Shown here one piece after another: positions 1 to 11,256 of a stretch of DNA of 64,000 bases. Numbering within the stretch: position 1 is the first letter of the stretch; each line of letters starts with the position of its first letter. Source of the DNA: Cornus controversa (Eukaryota; Streptophyta; Magnoliopsida; Cornales; Cornaceae). Where the stretch lies: the NCBI GenBank assembly GCA_026545225.1, contig CM048845.1, positions 705,001 to 769,000 of the forward strand, given 5' to 3'. The notes beneath the pieces were generated by a model. The model searched no databases. It worked only from the letters and a program-made list of their open reading frames with translations, and was not told where the DNA came from. A program made the translations under genes and the position numbers.

Positions 1-24
1 GTAACAACTTAACCATAAAAAAAC

Positions 25-200
25 ATGTTAGCGGGTCGGGTCGGGGAGGGGCGGGGCGGTGATTGTTCTAGCGGGGCGGGTATGGTAGGACTACTAATAA
101 CCCGTGTCGGGTTTTTAACGGGTATGGTATATGTATTATGTTAACGGGGCGGGGTAGGGTTTAGGTGAACCCGCCCCGTTGCCACCCCTATCTGCAACCT
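25..200. repeat. GC-rich hairpin terminus of a hAT/MITE-like repeat
   Basis: A G/C-rich stretch in an AT-rich setting repeats GGGCGGG and CGGGTCGGG words. Near 143-180 an AACGGGGCGGG word is followed by its complement CCCGCCCCGTT, and the stretch ends in GTTGCCACCCCTA. Such ends are common at small non-autonomous plant DNA transposons. The opposite end would lie left of the window, so neither family nor boundary can be fixed. Confidence 0.35.
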
Positions 201-273
201 CTACGTCCCTCCCTCCCATAACTATTCTTTCTCCTCTTTTTGGATTAATATTTAAGTATTTTGAACTTATTTC

Positions 274-1313
274 AAAAGTGGGTTTCAATAATAAAAATAT
301 TACAAATAAAATATATACAGTAATCTTATGGAGGCCAAGTAAAAGCAAATTATGTTAGCTTGTGTTATGTAACATTAACGTTATATGTTTATTATTATTA
401 TTTTATTATTTGAGTCATAATCTTGAGATTATAAAAGAGGAAAAAATCGGCGAAAGGACAAAATTATATATATACACACGCGCGTATACATATTCAAATA
501 TGCAAATGTGATGGTGTAGTAAAAAGTAGTGAAAGCTCGGGGGAGGGAAAAAGAGACATAGAAGATGATAAAATTGAAGAGAGATAAAGTGTCAGACCCA
601 TTTTGATGATGTGAAAAGTAATTAAAAAAAAAACAATTATATATGTGGAATTGACCCTTGGTTCTGACTGTTCGCTAGAGAAATTGCTAGAGCATACCAT
701 TATTACCCGGATCTTCTAAACTGAATGTGAGTCTGTCCCTGATAGTGGGGATAATGATGTCTTTGTATGTTGAACTTATTTCAAAAGTTAAAAAGCATAG
801 AGTTTGTTTTTGCCACATACAAAGACATCATTATCCCCACTATCAGGGACAGACTCACATTCAGTTTAGAAGATTCGGGTAATAATGGTATGCTCTAGCA
901 ATTTCTCTAGTGAACAGTCAGAACCAAGGGTCAATTCCACATATATAATTGTTTTTTTTTTTTAATTACTTTTCACATCATCAAAATGGGTCTGACACTT
1001 TATCTCTCTTCAATTTTATCATCTTCTATGTCTCTTTTTCTCTCCCCCGAGCTTTCACTACTTTTTACTACACCATCACATTTGCATATTTGAATATGTA
1101 TATGCGCGTGTGTATATATATAATTTTGTCCTTTCGCCGATTTTTTCCTCTTTTATAATCTCAAGATTATGACTCAAATAATAAAATAATAATAATAAAC
1201 ATATAACGTTAATGTTACATAACACAAGCTAACATAATTTGCTTTTACTTGGCCTCCATAAGATTACTGTATATATTTTATTTGTAATATTTTTATTATT
1301 GAAACCCACTTTT
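274..1313. repeat. Near-perfect inverted repeat with ~500-bp arms
   Basis: The left arm (274-770) is the reverse complement of the right arm (815-1313), with only scattered mismatches in the parts compared by eye. The 44-bp spacer is 771-814. The 17-mer TGAACTTATTTCAAAAG stands both just outside the left arm (262-278) and at the start of the spacer (771-787). A related single copy at 19130-19485 has the orientation of the right arm, so the left arm looks like the inverted duplicate. The short open frames in both arms (494-700 minus, 949-1158 plus) mirror each other and are not taken as genes. Confidence 0.9.
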
Positions 1314-1465
1314 CGTTTAACAGCCACAACTGTGTTGGGCTAATCAAAATTAAATTTAAAATATCAAATGAGAGAGTAAAAGAATTGCTCATTGAAAAAG
1401 TAAAAAAAATAATTATAATTGATCTTTATTAAATATTGACATTATAGGAGTAACTAGTACAAAAT

Positions 1466-1547
1466 CAATCTCATTGGACAAGTCACGTGACCTGATAATG
1501 GTCGGTCAATCTCATTGGACAAGTCACGTGACCTGATAATGGTCGGT
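1466..1547 (+). promoter_or_regulatory. 41-bp tandem duplication carrying ATTGG and CACGTG boxes
   Basis: Two identical 41-bp units (1466-1506 and 1507-1547) each contain an inverted CCAAT box (ATTGG) and a TCACGTGA G-box. G-boxes bind plant bZIP and bHLH factors and CCAAT boxes bind NF-Y. The perfect identity suggests a recent duplication. Confidence 0.7.
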
Positions 1548-1581
1548 GAGGATGACCACACCAAGGCAACAATATAATCAC

Positions 1582-1663
1582 TTGCCACGTGGCAAACGGA
1601 CCCCGCAACGCCTCAAAACGAAGGAACAGATATGTGTGATGGTTTTTCTGGACCCACCACGTG
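1582..1663. promoter_or_regulatory. Two further G-boxes
   Basis: A perfect 14-bp palindrome TTGCCACGTGGCAA lies at 1582-1595 and a CACGTG at 1658-1663 (CCACCACGTGTG). With the tandem repeat upstream this gives four CACGTG cores in about 200 bp, an ABRE/G-box-rich promoter pattern. No downstream gene could be assigned. Confidence 0.55.
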
Positions 1664-2284
1664 TGAACAGCATCACGCGGCGCATTCTAGCCTGTCCCAG
1701 TCCAAGAAAATACAAGTAGAAAAAGGACAGGAAGAGAAATCAGTACAATGAATAAAGTCTTACGGTCTGTAGCTAAAAACAGTACTCTGCACCACCACCA
1801 TCACCACGCATATTGTAGACACGAAAACAAGGTAAAGAAAAGTAAAGATCGCCAGTTGGTGGCGTACGTTAGCAGTGGGGGAGGGGAATGGGTGTGTCAG
1901 GACTGAGTACGTAGAGGTGTACTGTTAAATTGGGCAGGGGGTAAGGGTGTATTGGTAGGTAAGTTGGAAAAGATAATAAATGGAATGCAGAGATTTATTT
2001 TTATTGAACCTGACTGTTAACTGTAGCGGGCTTTTTCTCTCTCTAGAAAAAGGAAAAGTGCGACTGCTGTCAAAATATATCACTTTCTCTCTCCTCTCTC
2101 TGTATTGGACATTTTTATTAGCTATAGTTGGCTTTTTTATTATTTTCATCTTACAGTGTTTTCAATAACGTACAAATATGCCTGCTAAGAGAAGATGTGA
2201 TGACCCACCACAGATCAGAAGATGTCAGCGAGTGTCTATTCATTTATAGTATAGAGTGCAAAGTGTGCTGTCTTGTTGAGATAG

Positions 2285-2760
2285 AGATCTGATATGAGCG
2301 AGCATATCTATAAAAGAAATCAAAAATTAGCCAGGAGTTAGATGTACACGAAACCAACTTGTCTTTTAATTTGTATCTATACATATATATATTGACTATT
2401 AATTTTTATTACCTAGACTTATCATTATTCCCCGGATTTACTAACACATTCAGATTAGAAGATAGGGTGTCCAGTACGAAGGTATCCGAGATTACACTAA
2501 AAACATCAACAAATATTTGTATGTATATATATGTTTTAAGTGTATTAAGAAATATTTTAATCATGTAAAATAATTTTAAATTTGTGTAAAATTACTTTAT
2601 TAAGTTTAAACATAACTTAAATTATATTCAAATTAAAGCTCTCGAAATATTTTATTTAACAAAATTAGTTTCATCAAAAAATATTATTTGTACTAAAAGT
2701 TATAAACTTTTAAGTAAAAAGATAAAAAAATAAATAAAAAAACGAACGCGCATATATATA
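2285..2760. repeat. Dispersed repeat module, copy 1
   Basis: AT-rich sequence with recognisable relatives at 3725-4060, 16420-16740 and 32370-32510 (same orientation). A reverse-complement relative lies inside the Harbinger MITE at 18560-18780. Shared words include CATTCAGATTAGAAGATA, ACAAATATTTGTATGTATA and AGTTTCATCAAAAAATATT. No coding capacity is evident. Confidence 0.7.
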
Positions 2761-2782
2761 GAGGGTATTAATAGCAAACTCA

Positions 2783-2786
2783 CCAC

Positions 2787-2826
<40 letters not shown>

Positions 2827-2945
2827 ATATATATACACATATATATATATACATATATATATATATATGATCAATTTGCTATTCGTATCTTATGATGTAT
2901 ATATATATATATTTAATATAATATATAAATATACGAATAACAAAC
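2783..2945. repeat. (TA)n/(TATACA)n microsatellite
   Basis: Alternating TA with interspersed CA steps over most of the interval. Similar TA tracts sit at the equivalent place in copies at 4018-4055 and 32448-32494. Confidence 0.9.
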
Positions 2946-3515
2946 CCTAAATTATTGTTTATAATCTATATGGTTTAACATATATATGAACTTGACATAA
3001 TGATATAAATTTTATTTATTTAGTTAATATTAGATTTTAATAATAGTGCATAAATCATTTAGGTTAAATTAACTAGATTAGTTTAATTAAATGTTACATT
3101 TATAAAATTATAATATTAAATATTATCATTTTAAATCATCATTTTATTGCACATTTATTTATTTAATACATGCATAAAATTGGGTAAAAAAATATAAAAT
3201 AATAAAATCAAAATATAGTAGTTTAATATATTTGCAAAATTAAATACTAAAAATATGAAAATATATGTGAATTTGACGGCTGGGCATGCACTACAATTGA
3301 ATTTCTATATAATTTCTTTGTATAGAAATAGATTGCTGCATATACAGTGGTTCACACTCCTTTATTTGTTATTATTATTTTATATTTTATTTGTATATAT
3401 AATTTCTATTAAATTCGTTATATACTTTGGAGTGAAATGCCGTATCAAATAAGATAAGAAATGTTATAAAAGTAAGAATAGGATTGTAAGATTTAGTCGA
3501 CTTGACAAAGTAGCC
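2945..3515 (+). repeat. ~570-bp dispersed direct repeat, copy 1
   Basis: Colinear with 25205-25755, including the words GGCATGCACTACAATTGAA and TTTGTATAGAAATAGATT. The copies differ by scattered substitutions and small indels. No coding frame is shared. It behaves like a non-coding transposon fragment. Confidence 0.75.
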
Positions 3516-4016
3516 TTAACAAACTAATAAGAAATTGGCAATCTCTGCTTCTCTCTTTCTTTGCTTTTTACATGTAGTTAGTTTCTCACCGTTCTTTCAA
3601 AGTATCATTTCTTGCATTGTGTCCCGAGCCAATACTTCTGTCATTTTACTTTTGTTGTCTCTCACTTTTATGCTTGCACTTTTTTTTTAATTTATGAAAA
3701 GTTGTATAAATTAAGCCCTGTTTTATAGTACCCAGAGATTACACTAAAATAATAAATAAATATGTGTATGTATATGTTTTAAGTGTGAAGAAATATTTTA
3801 ATTGTGAGTAAAATAATTTTAAATTTGTGAAAAATTATTTTAAGTGTAGAATAAATTAAAAAAATCATAACTTTTTTGTCTTAAATTAAAACATAGTCTA
3901 AATTATACTCAAATTAAAGTTCTCGGATTATTTTATTTAACAAAATTAGTTTCATCAAAAAATATTATTTGTACTCAAAGTTATGAGCTTTTAAGTAAAA
4001 AGATAAAAAATGAAAA

Positions 4017-4060
<44 letters not shown>

Positions 4061-4073
4061 CTAATAGCAAATT
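3516..4073. repeat. Dispersed repeat module, copy 2, with (TA)n tract
   Basis: 3725-4018 repeats the module at 2490-2755 with moderate divergence and is followed by a TA tract at 4018-4055. The first 200 bases hold nothing I can identify. Confidence 0.6.
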
Positions 4074-4153
4074 GACCACATATATATATTATATTAATAT
4101 AGTGCAAATATTTGACCACATATATATATTATATTAATATAGTGCAAATATTT
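4074..4153. repeat. Perfect 40-bp tandem duplication
   Basis: Units 4074-4113 and 4114-4153 both begin GACCACATATATATATTATA and end CAAATATTT. Non-coding. Confidence 0.9.
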
Positions 4154-5319
4154 CATGTGTCAAAAACAGATAATCTATCATTAAATTCATATTTCATTAT
4201 GTTTTAAATTTTGAAAAATATAAAATATTTAATTTAATTTTTTTTTTGTAAACAATGTTAATCTATGTTTATCACTCTTAAATCTCCCATCACCAACCTC
4301 AAATAGGTTTATCTAGGATGATGGGTAATGCATACAAAATAGACATCAAAAGACTGTGTAGTTGGTTTGCAGGTGATAACAGTGAGTGGTATAAAGCATT
4401 CACGTGAGTTTGCAAGAGGCATGCATTAGAAACAGGAGACATGACTTTAATTGTTGAAAATTCGGTTGAAACACATGCAATGGAGCTAGGATCTGGGTCA
4501 TGAAAATTCGGTTGAAACTTTATTATTCTAATGTTATATTAAAATCATGTTACATTTTACTTTTTAAGAAATAATGCTATGTTTGGAGGCATGGAATTCG
4601 CAACTTAAATTTGAAATTAAATAAAATTTAATTTAAAGTCGATTAAGTATTCCCAAACACAACATAATACAAATTAGATAACAATTTATTGATTCAAGAC
4701 ATTTGATATGCTAATCGAAATATGTCTAGTATAATAAGAGTTATGCTATTCTCACTGACTAGATAGGTCGTGAAACATTAATGCATCTAGCTATTGTGAA
4801 ACAGTCAATTAGCTTGTTTAATATGTCTGACGAATATGTTTATCACTTGATTCATATTTTATATAATAATTATTATTTTTCGATAAATTACACTATATAA
4901 TTGTCGAGCTTCACTCTCCAAAGACCATTCTCTTCTTCACTTTCTTTAGTGATATATGTTATAATTTTAAAGAATATATATAGATATATTTATATATATA
5001 TTTATATGTTAATTCAAGCCTAATAGTATATTAATTTTATATGATTTTATGAGACCACAAAAATTGGACAATGTGCATGTCTGTATCTATACACGTAAAC
5101 TATTGACAATTAAGTTAATTAATTTGAAACCTAAAATTTTTAATCTGTATATGTATGGATATGTATAGTTTAGGGGAAAGTATCGTGAGTTTGGAATGAT
5201 ATGTTTTGTCTAACGGCTGTGTCGCATTGTCCAACCCGAATCATACACATTGTTTTCTAGGGATCGTACAAGACACTTTCTCATTTTAGCAAATAAATTA
5301 ATTTTATGATCTCATATAC

Positions 5320-5373
<54 letters not shown>

Positions 5374-5590
5374 CTGTACATACTACTATATGCTAATCAA
5401 GTTTGACCATTTTAAAGGTAAAATTATTCATGATATATGATGACTTTGGAATGACTTGGCTTGAAAGCATTCTCACTAGATCACTAAAGTTATTCCACTA
5501 TCCTAATGTGTAGATGGAATCTAACATTATCCAATTGAAATCTGCCAAAATGATGACTCAAATACAACAAACTTGAAAATGGAGGTAATG
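4154..5590. other. AT-rich intergenic region, no gene seen
   Basis: No frame of convincing length or composition and no RNA gene recognised. A (TA)n(TG)n microsatellite occupies about 5320-5372. Confidence 0.6.
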
Positions 5591-5592
5591 CC

Positions 5593-6375
5593 CAGGGGCG
5601 GAGCCACCATAGGCTTAGGGCGGCAGCTGCCCCTTAGTGTGTGTGTGTGTATATATATATATAACTCTTTGGTGTGTAATTTTGTGATATTTTACAAAAT
5701 GATCCTTTAAAATTTTCATTTCTTTAAAAAAAATATCTCTAATTTTTATCTCTTTAATATTTTTCTTCTTTAAATTTCTTTGATTATCTTCCAAAAATTT
5801 TGCATCCCCGCCTTCAATTAAACTCTAATTTTTTAAGTTCTCTCATTATTCTTTTCTTTTTATTTTTCTGCTTAAAATTTATTCTTCATGCATGATATAT
5901 GAGAAGTAATTTTTTTATCTCTTCTTATTTATTTTTTCTCCTCTTCTTGTTCAGATTTATTACTGCAATTTTATGAACTTAATGTTTGTATTTACTATAT
6001 TTTGTTTCTGAATTTTTCTTTATTATATTTTTTTGCAAAGAATAACATACTATTTAAATCTTGATTATTGCATTATTATCATACTTCTAATTTTTGTCTT
6101 GTTGCAATATTAGTTGAAAAAAAATTATTTTATCATGTTCAATGTGAGAAATTATTGAATATCACATGGGTATGATACTCCTTACACATCGAAAGGATAA
6201 ATTTTTTTTATTTTCTTTAATTATAAGAAATATTTATTTATTATGAATTGAATGGGTAAAAAAATATGATACTACAGAAACATTCAATACTTTCTCATTC
6301 AATGTGTGTTGAGAAATAAATTTTGGACAGTCACAAGTAACCGCATATCTCACACACACATGTATATATATATAT
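5593..6375. repeat. DNA-transposon-like terminus followed by AT-rich sequence
   Basis: At 5593-5632 the motif CAGGGGCGGAGCCACCA leads into GGGCGGCAGCTGCCCCTTA, a word common at the ends of plant hAT-type non-autonomous elements. The remainder is AT-rich, non-coding, and is interrupted by LTR element A at 6376. I could not find the matching other end. Confidence 0.35.
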
Positions 6376-6875
6376 TGTAGGTGTCAAAAAATATGAACAC
6401 ATAGACTAATTTATATAATAATAGCAAATGTTAATAAACAAAGAACAGATGTTGTCGATATGAATATTTTCTGTCTTATTTCACTCAAAAAAATCATCCT
6501 CTTTACAATGGGTCTCTCTCCTTTTATACTACTTTCCCGAGCATGAGGTGGCATGATAACGATGACCTCGCCTTTAATCATTATCCTCGGTTGTCTTTAT
6601 CTTTGATAAGTAGATCGTTCATGTCATACGAAGCAAGAGGAAGTAGTGCGGGTGTTGTGTCATACCTGTATTGGTCTATATTTGTTGTGTTATTTATGGT
6701 CTGCTTAGGTCTGTTCTGCCCTTTCTTATTCTGGCCCAGCCCACCATTTGCATGTTTGGGTCTGATTGGGCCTGTTCAGTCTTTTATTATTCTGGCCCAG
6801 CCCACCATTTGCATGTTTTGGGTCTGATTGGGCCTGTTCAATCCTTTATTATTTTGGCCCTTATTTTGGCCCACA
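6376..6875 (-). repeat. 3' LTR of element A
   Basis: 500 bp, about 97% identical by eye to 15158-15646, with a small length difference near its right end. It contains a ~67-bp tandem repeat (from about 6732) with repeated TGGGCC words. TGGGCY is the plant site II promoter motif. The right edge abuts the polypurine tract. Confidence 0.92.
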
Positions 6876-6889
6876 CTTTGCCCCTAAAT
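6876..6889 (-). other. Polypurine tract of element A
   Basis: On the minus strand the bases next to the 3' LTR read ATTTAGGGGCAAAG, a purine-rich tract in the place used to prime plus-strand DNA synthesis. Confidence 0.7.
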
Positions 6890-6957
6890 TTACCTTGCAT
6901 TTTGGAAGGTATAAATGGAAGGGAATTTATAGTTAATGTTCCGCCCGATAAGTTTGA

Positions 6958-7090
6958 ATAATCTGGACGTTTGGGTTTTCGAGGAGATCTCGGAATTTAC
7001 GCAGGGTGGTGTGATACGTTAGAACAAACTGGACGTTTGGGTTTTCGAGGAAATCTCGAAATTGACGCAGGGTGGTGTTATATAAAGGCA
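6958..7090 (+). promoter_or_regulatory. 66-bp tandem repeat and TATA box of the antisense gene
   Basis: Two imperfect copies (about 6960-7015 and 7026-7082) share CTGGACGTTTGGGTTTTCGA and ACGCAGGGTGGTGT. The second copy runs into TTATATAAAGG (7078-7088), a good TATA box about 150 bp upstream of the ATG at 7238. This supports an independent antisense promoter inside the element. A possible leader intron end (TTTGCAG near 7160-7166) is speculative. Confidence 0.55.
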
Positions 7091-7237
7091 AAACCAGGAA
7101 AGTTTTAACTTTTTATTTTGGCCAGAACGCTCTGTAAATCAGAAATAGCACTCGGCGTCATTTGCAGAGGCCAGTGTTTGTTTTGATTGATTTTTTTATT
7201 AATCATTTAGATTCAGATTGTGCTGATATAATAGGAG

Positions 7238-9388
7238 ATGGGGGAAGATGATAGTTCTCGGAGTGGTAGTGAATCTACCAGTGATAGTGGTAGTGAATCT
7301 AGGTCAGTTTTGAGGGATGGGGGTGAGGCTGGTATAATTTCTAAATCGGTGGAACAGATTGGAAATGTAAGACCTGAGGATCTGGTGCCATCTGACTTAG
7401 AAGGTAGGAATAGTCAGTTTAGTTTGGCGAAACTTCGGAGGGATAGGGAAATTCCCAGCAATGTGTCTTTACGTCATTACCCGAGCACACATAATTTTTG
7501 CTCGGGTGAAGGTGTAAACGAGGGAGAAATTCTTCTGTTCGTAGGTCATCTTCCTGCTCTGCGTTTTCCTCTTCATCCCTTTTATCAGTTGGTTTTGAAC
7601 ACGATCGGTCTTGCACCTTTGCAAGTAAACCTAAACTTTTTTAGGGTAGTGTCCTATTTGTTAGCTTTAAACTGTACTCGTTCCTTAAATTTAGACTTTG
7701 ATGATTTGATGGTGTGTTATCGGGTAGTAAGGATAAAGGATGAACGAGATCAATACCATTTATTTTCTAAGTCTCGTAGGGCGATTTGTACTGACAAACT
7801 TTCTTCGGATAAGGGGTGGAAAGGGAAGTTAGTGGTGGTAGGAGGGGATTGGAGTGTGCCAAGCTCAGAGAAGTTCCCTATTCCTAAGAAGTTTGGTCAT
7901 TTAGGTACTATCTCTGTTTATAATCTATGTGTTTTTAACTAATAATGTCTGTGCAATATTAATCATGTGACTGGCTCGTGCAGATCACGATTTTGCTATA
8001 CCAGCAGCGGAAGAAAGTAGCCGAGTGAAGACTTTACAATTTAAAGTTTGGTCTGACCGTCCGAGCGTTAAAGATCTTGTAGTTCCTGCCATTTTACAAT
8101 TAATTGCTCAGCAGGCAAGTGAGGCCACAAACATGAGTATTCCAATCACAGTCAGGACATCTAAGAATAAGAAGGTGGCAGAACAGGATTGCAGCACCTT
8201 CATTCCTGCTGGTACAGATCGAGCGGATCCGGTTGCAAAGCGAAAGGGGTTGATGGGTGAGGCGCACCAGATAAGTGAACAGTCAGAAGGACATGTTCAA
8301 AAGCGTACCAAGGTGAGCGAGGTTATTACCGGAGTTACTTCTCGCTCGATCACTCAGGGATCTGGTAGTTCATTGCGTGTACCGATAATTTCTTCTTCGG
8401 GATCGGGTAGGACCCATGCATCAGATCCATGGGTGCCACATTTGACTAAGTCAAATGGAGCTGTATTGATTGTGAATGACTCCAATTTTTGGGACATTCA
8501 TACTTGCCGTTCACTCGCTTAGGGGATGTGGCCTCCTTTGGACTTGAAGGCTATGGATGATATTAGCTTGACCGAGCTTTTGGACATGGCCCCTCTTTGT
8601 TCCCTAAAGGTTTTGCTCAATTCTTGAACTTTGATTTGCATGCATTTTATTGTTATCGTATTTTGACCGAAAATTTTGTTTTACTGTTGGTACTGGAATT
8701 TTTGCAGAGTCATTTTGCTACGATGACATTGTGCCGTAGGTTAGAGATTACATCCACCCAATTGGAGAGTGTTAAAGAAGAGAAGAAGAAGATAACTGAA
8801 GAAAACGCAAAGCTGACCGAACGGTTGGGGACTGCAATGGGGGCAATCACGACCGAACAAGCCAAGCTCAAAGAATCAGATGAAAAATTGAAGAGGTATT
8901 CCAATGCCTATGGCAAAGCAAAGAAGGAAAGGGAGGTGGCTGAAGCTCGAGTAGCTGAACTCACTGTAGTTAACCAATCCCTCGTTGAAGCCAATCAAAA
9001 ATTGGAAGTGGCTGTGCAAGCTCTTTTTCGAAGGATGTTCCGTGTCTGTCAAGTGAGTAATGCTATGGCTTATAGGACTGGATATGAAGATCGAGTATCT
9101 GAAAGTCCTGTCTACAAAGGTGGTCCTGCAGAGTGTGATCAAGAGTCAGGGGTGATGGGAGGTCGTTATGATGATCCTGAAATAACCGCAGAGGAGGGCG
9201 TTATTGGTGACTTACTGAAGCCCATACTAGCAGATTTATCAGCTAAAGCTGCTTAAGAGGTCTTAAATGAGGGTACCGAAGGGGTGATGCCGATCGAACG
9301 ACCGGACGATGGGGTTGTTAGCGATCAACCAGTTCCTGAAGTCCAAGCACTTACTGAAGATCAAGAGACGGTGCAACCGCAGACATGA
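7238..9388 (+). pseudogene. Antisense three-exon gene of element A (gypsy-type transposon domain, coiled coil)
   Basis: Exons 7238-7904, 7984-8609 and 8708-9388 join in frame across GT-AG introns (donors GTACTA and GTTTTG, acceptors GTGCAG and TTGCAG) into about 657 codons. Exon 1 starts with a Ser/Glu-rich tail. Around residues 100-165 it has a helical domain with LRFPLHPFYQLVLNTIGLAP, resembling the 'putative gypsy type transposon' (Transposase_28) family of plant retroelements. Exon 3 encodes a Lys/Glu-rich coiled coil (about 8745-9010). Two in-frame stops interrupt it: TAG at 8520-8522 and TAA at 9254-9256. The frame resumes after each and ends at TGA 9386-9388. The function of this family is not known to me. 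Correct phasing at both introns makes the model solid, but this copy is probably inactive. Confidence 0.7.
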
Positions 9389-9773
9389 AACACTGGATGA
9401 ATTTGAAATTATGTGGTCGTTCAAGTTTGGTGTATTGCAAACTGGGAAATTTTGAATTTTGGCACAAGTGTTGAATGTAAAAACTCTTTTTGTTTAAGTT
9501 ATAAACACCATCATTTTGCGATATGAACTGCTAAGAAACTGTTGATTGGTCATATCTTTTAACTGTTATGTTATGTTCATGTTCGATACTGTTCTTTGTT
9601 CGGTATGAGTTTGTTCTAAGAGCAATAAGTTCAACCTTTCGATTTATGACTTCGATCGGTTATCCCATTGGTGCATCATTCCTTCGGGCAGTTTTGCTCT
9701 TTGATGTTCTATATAGATGACAGAGTATCATCAACATATGTTCATCTTGGATATACATGTTCGTGTTCATAAT
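9389..9773. other. Convergent 3' region between antisense gene and pol of element A
   Basis: Non-coding spacer where the plus-strand antisense gene and the minus-strand pol gene end towards each other. I see no other feature. Confidence 0.5.
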
Positions 9774-11256
9774 TTACATATAGTATCGTCTCAATTTAGA
9801 TGCATTCCATGGGAGCTTAACATTTGCTCCGTCTTCGACACGTCGTAAACGGTATGCTCCTCTACCAATCTCTTCCGTGACTTCGTATGGTCCCTCCCAA
9901 TTGGATGCTAACTTTCCAGCATTTTGCTCTTTAGTATCTATCTCTATTTTTCTGAGTACCAAGTCTCCTTCTGAAAATGATCGGGGTTTGACCCTCTTGT
10001 TGTAATTGTTGGTGATCATCTGGTGATACGATGCCAATCGTATCAAGGCTGTCTCTCTTCGTTCATCCAGTAAATCTAGATTTTGTTCTAACGCTCGGTT
10101 ATTGTATTCATCTTGATAACTGTCCAAACGAAGTGTAGGCAGATTGATTTCGATCAGTATGACGACTTCGGTGCCGTATGTAAGACTGAACGGGGTTGCC
10201 CCTGTGGGTCTTTTTGGGGTTGTTCGGTATGCCCATAAAACTTTGGGAAGCTCTTCAAGCCATTTTCCCTTTCGGTCTGTCAACTTTTTTCTTGAGGCAC
10301 TGGAAGATAGTACGATTGGTTATTTCAGCTTGTCTGTTGCCTTGAGGGTAGGACCGAGAAGATTTCTTCTGATTAATTCCATACTTTTTTAGAAATGTCT
10401 GTATATCCGACCTGGCTAGGTTGGTACCATTGTCTGTTGTAATTAAATCAGGAAGTCCAAATCTGCAGATAATATGGGACCATATAAAGTTCTTTACTTC
10501 CATTTGTGAAATGGTGACATAAGCCTTGCCTTCTACCCATTTGGTGAAATAATCGGTGGCCAGCAACACGTATTTTTTGTTTCCTGGAGCCCGTGGCAGG
10601 GGGCCCACTATATCCATAGCCCACCTGGCGAAAGGCCATGGGCTGGTCATTAAATTAAGCTCCTCCGGAGGTTGATGTCGGGTAGGAGCGTATTTTTGAC
10701 ATTTGTCACATTTCAAAACATGGTTTTGTGCGTCTTTGGCTAGATCTGGCCAAAAGTACCCTTGAAGAAGAATCTTGTGAGCAAGGGATCTAGCTCCTGA
10801 GTGATTTCCACATTCACCGTTATGAACTTCATTAAGTACTTGTTGGGCCTCTTGAGGGGTTATGCATCGCAAATAGGGCCCGGAATGTGAACGTCGATAT
10901 AATTGGTTATGAATTATGGCATATTTAGGAGCAGTTAGACGTATCCTTTTAGCCTCTTCCTTGGACGGGGGTAGCAAGCCCTCTTCAAGATATATCCGCA
11001 GAGGATCCATCCAACTTGGCTCTGTAGGGATGCATAGAACTTGTGCCGGAGATGATATGCTAGGTTCATGGACAACTTCCAAAGGAATTGATCGAACAAG
11101 ATCACTGTTAGCATGAGAAGCTGCATAAGCTAAACTGTCAGCTTGCAAGTTGTCTGATCGAGGGATGTAAACTATGGTAAATGTCAGTATATGGGCTATG
11201 ATTGACCGAGCCATACCCTGATAAGCACGCATTCGTTCATCTCTTATAGCGTATTC
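9774..11256 (-). pseudogene. Integrase region of element A pol
   Basis: In element orientation: the end of RNase H, then an H2C2 zinc-binding domain (VHNGECGNHS, then KCDKCQKYA), the catalytic core with WAMDIVGPLP and ITTDNGT as the two Asp and RQAEITNRT supplying the Glu, and a C-terminal domain with WEGPYEV and LRRVEDG. A frameshift near 10255-10283 separates the core from the last ~165 residues, which continue in another frame to the stop at 9774. Upstream it is cut from the RNase H part by TAA at 11257-11259. The integrase would insert the cDNA, but this copy cannot make it whole. Confidence 0.9.

Larger units (their letters stand above)
1314..2280. other. Intergenic region with promoter-like composition, no gene seen
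   Basis: No convincing coding frame. The stretch has higher complexity than its neighbours and holds the tandem G-box repeat and two further ACGT-core sites annotated separately. Pyrimidine-rich CTCTCT tracts near 2035-2105 resemble plant 5' leaders. It may be the promoter of a gene that has been lost or displaced by the repeats to the right. Confidence 0.4.

Noticed and set aside
494-1158. Short open frames in both arms of the palindrome (68 and 69 codons)
   Set aside because: They are mirror images of the same AT-rich sequence, have no recognisable motif and are shorter in the related copy at 19130-19485.
6543-6961. Frames of 94-96 codons in the LTR of element A
   Set aside because: They arise from the internal ~67-bp LTR repeat read in two frames, and the same frames appear in the other LTR (15242-15693).
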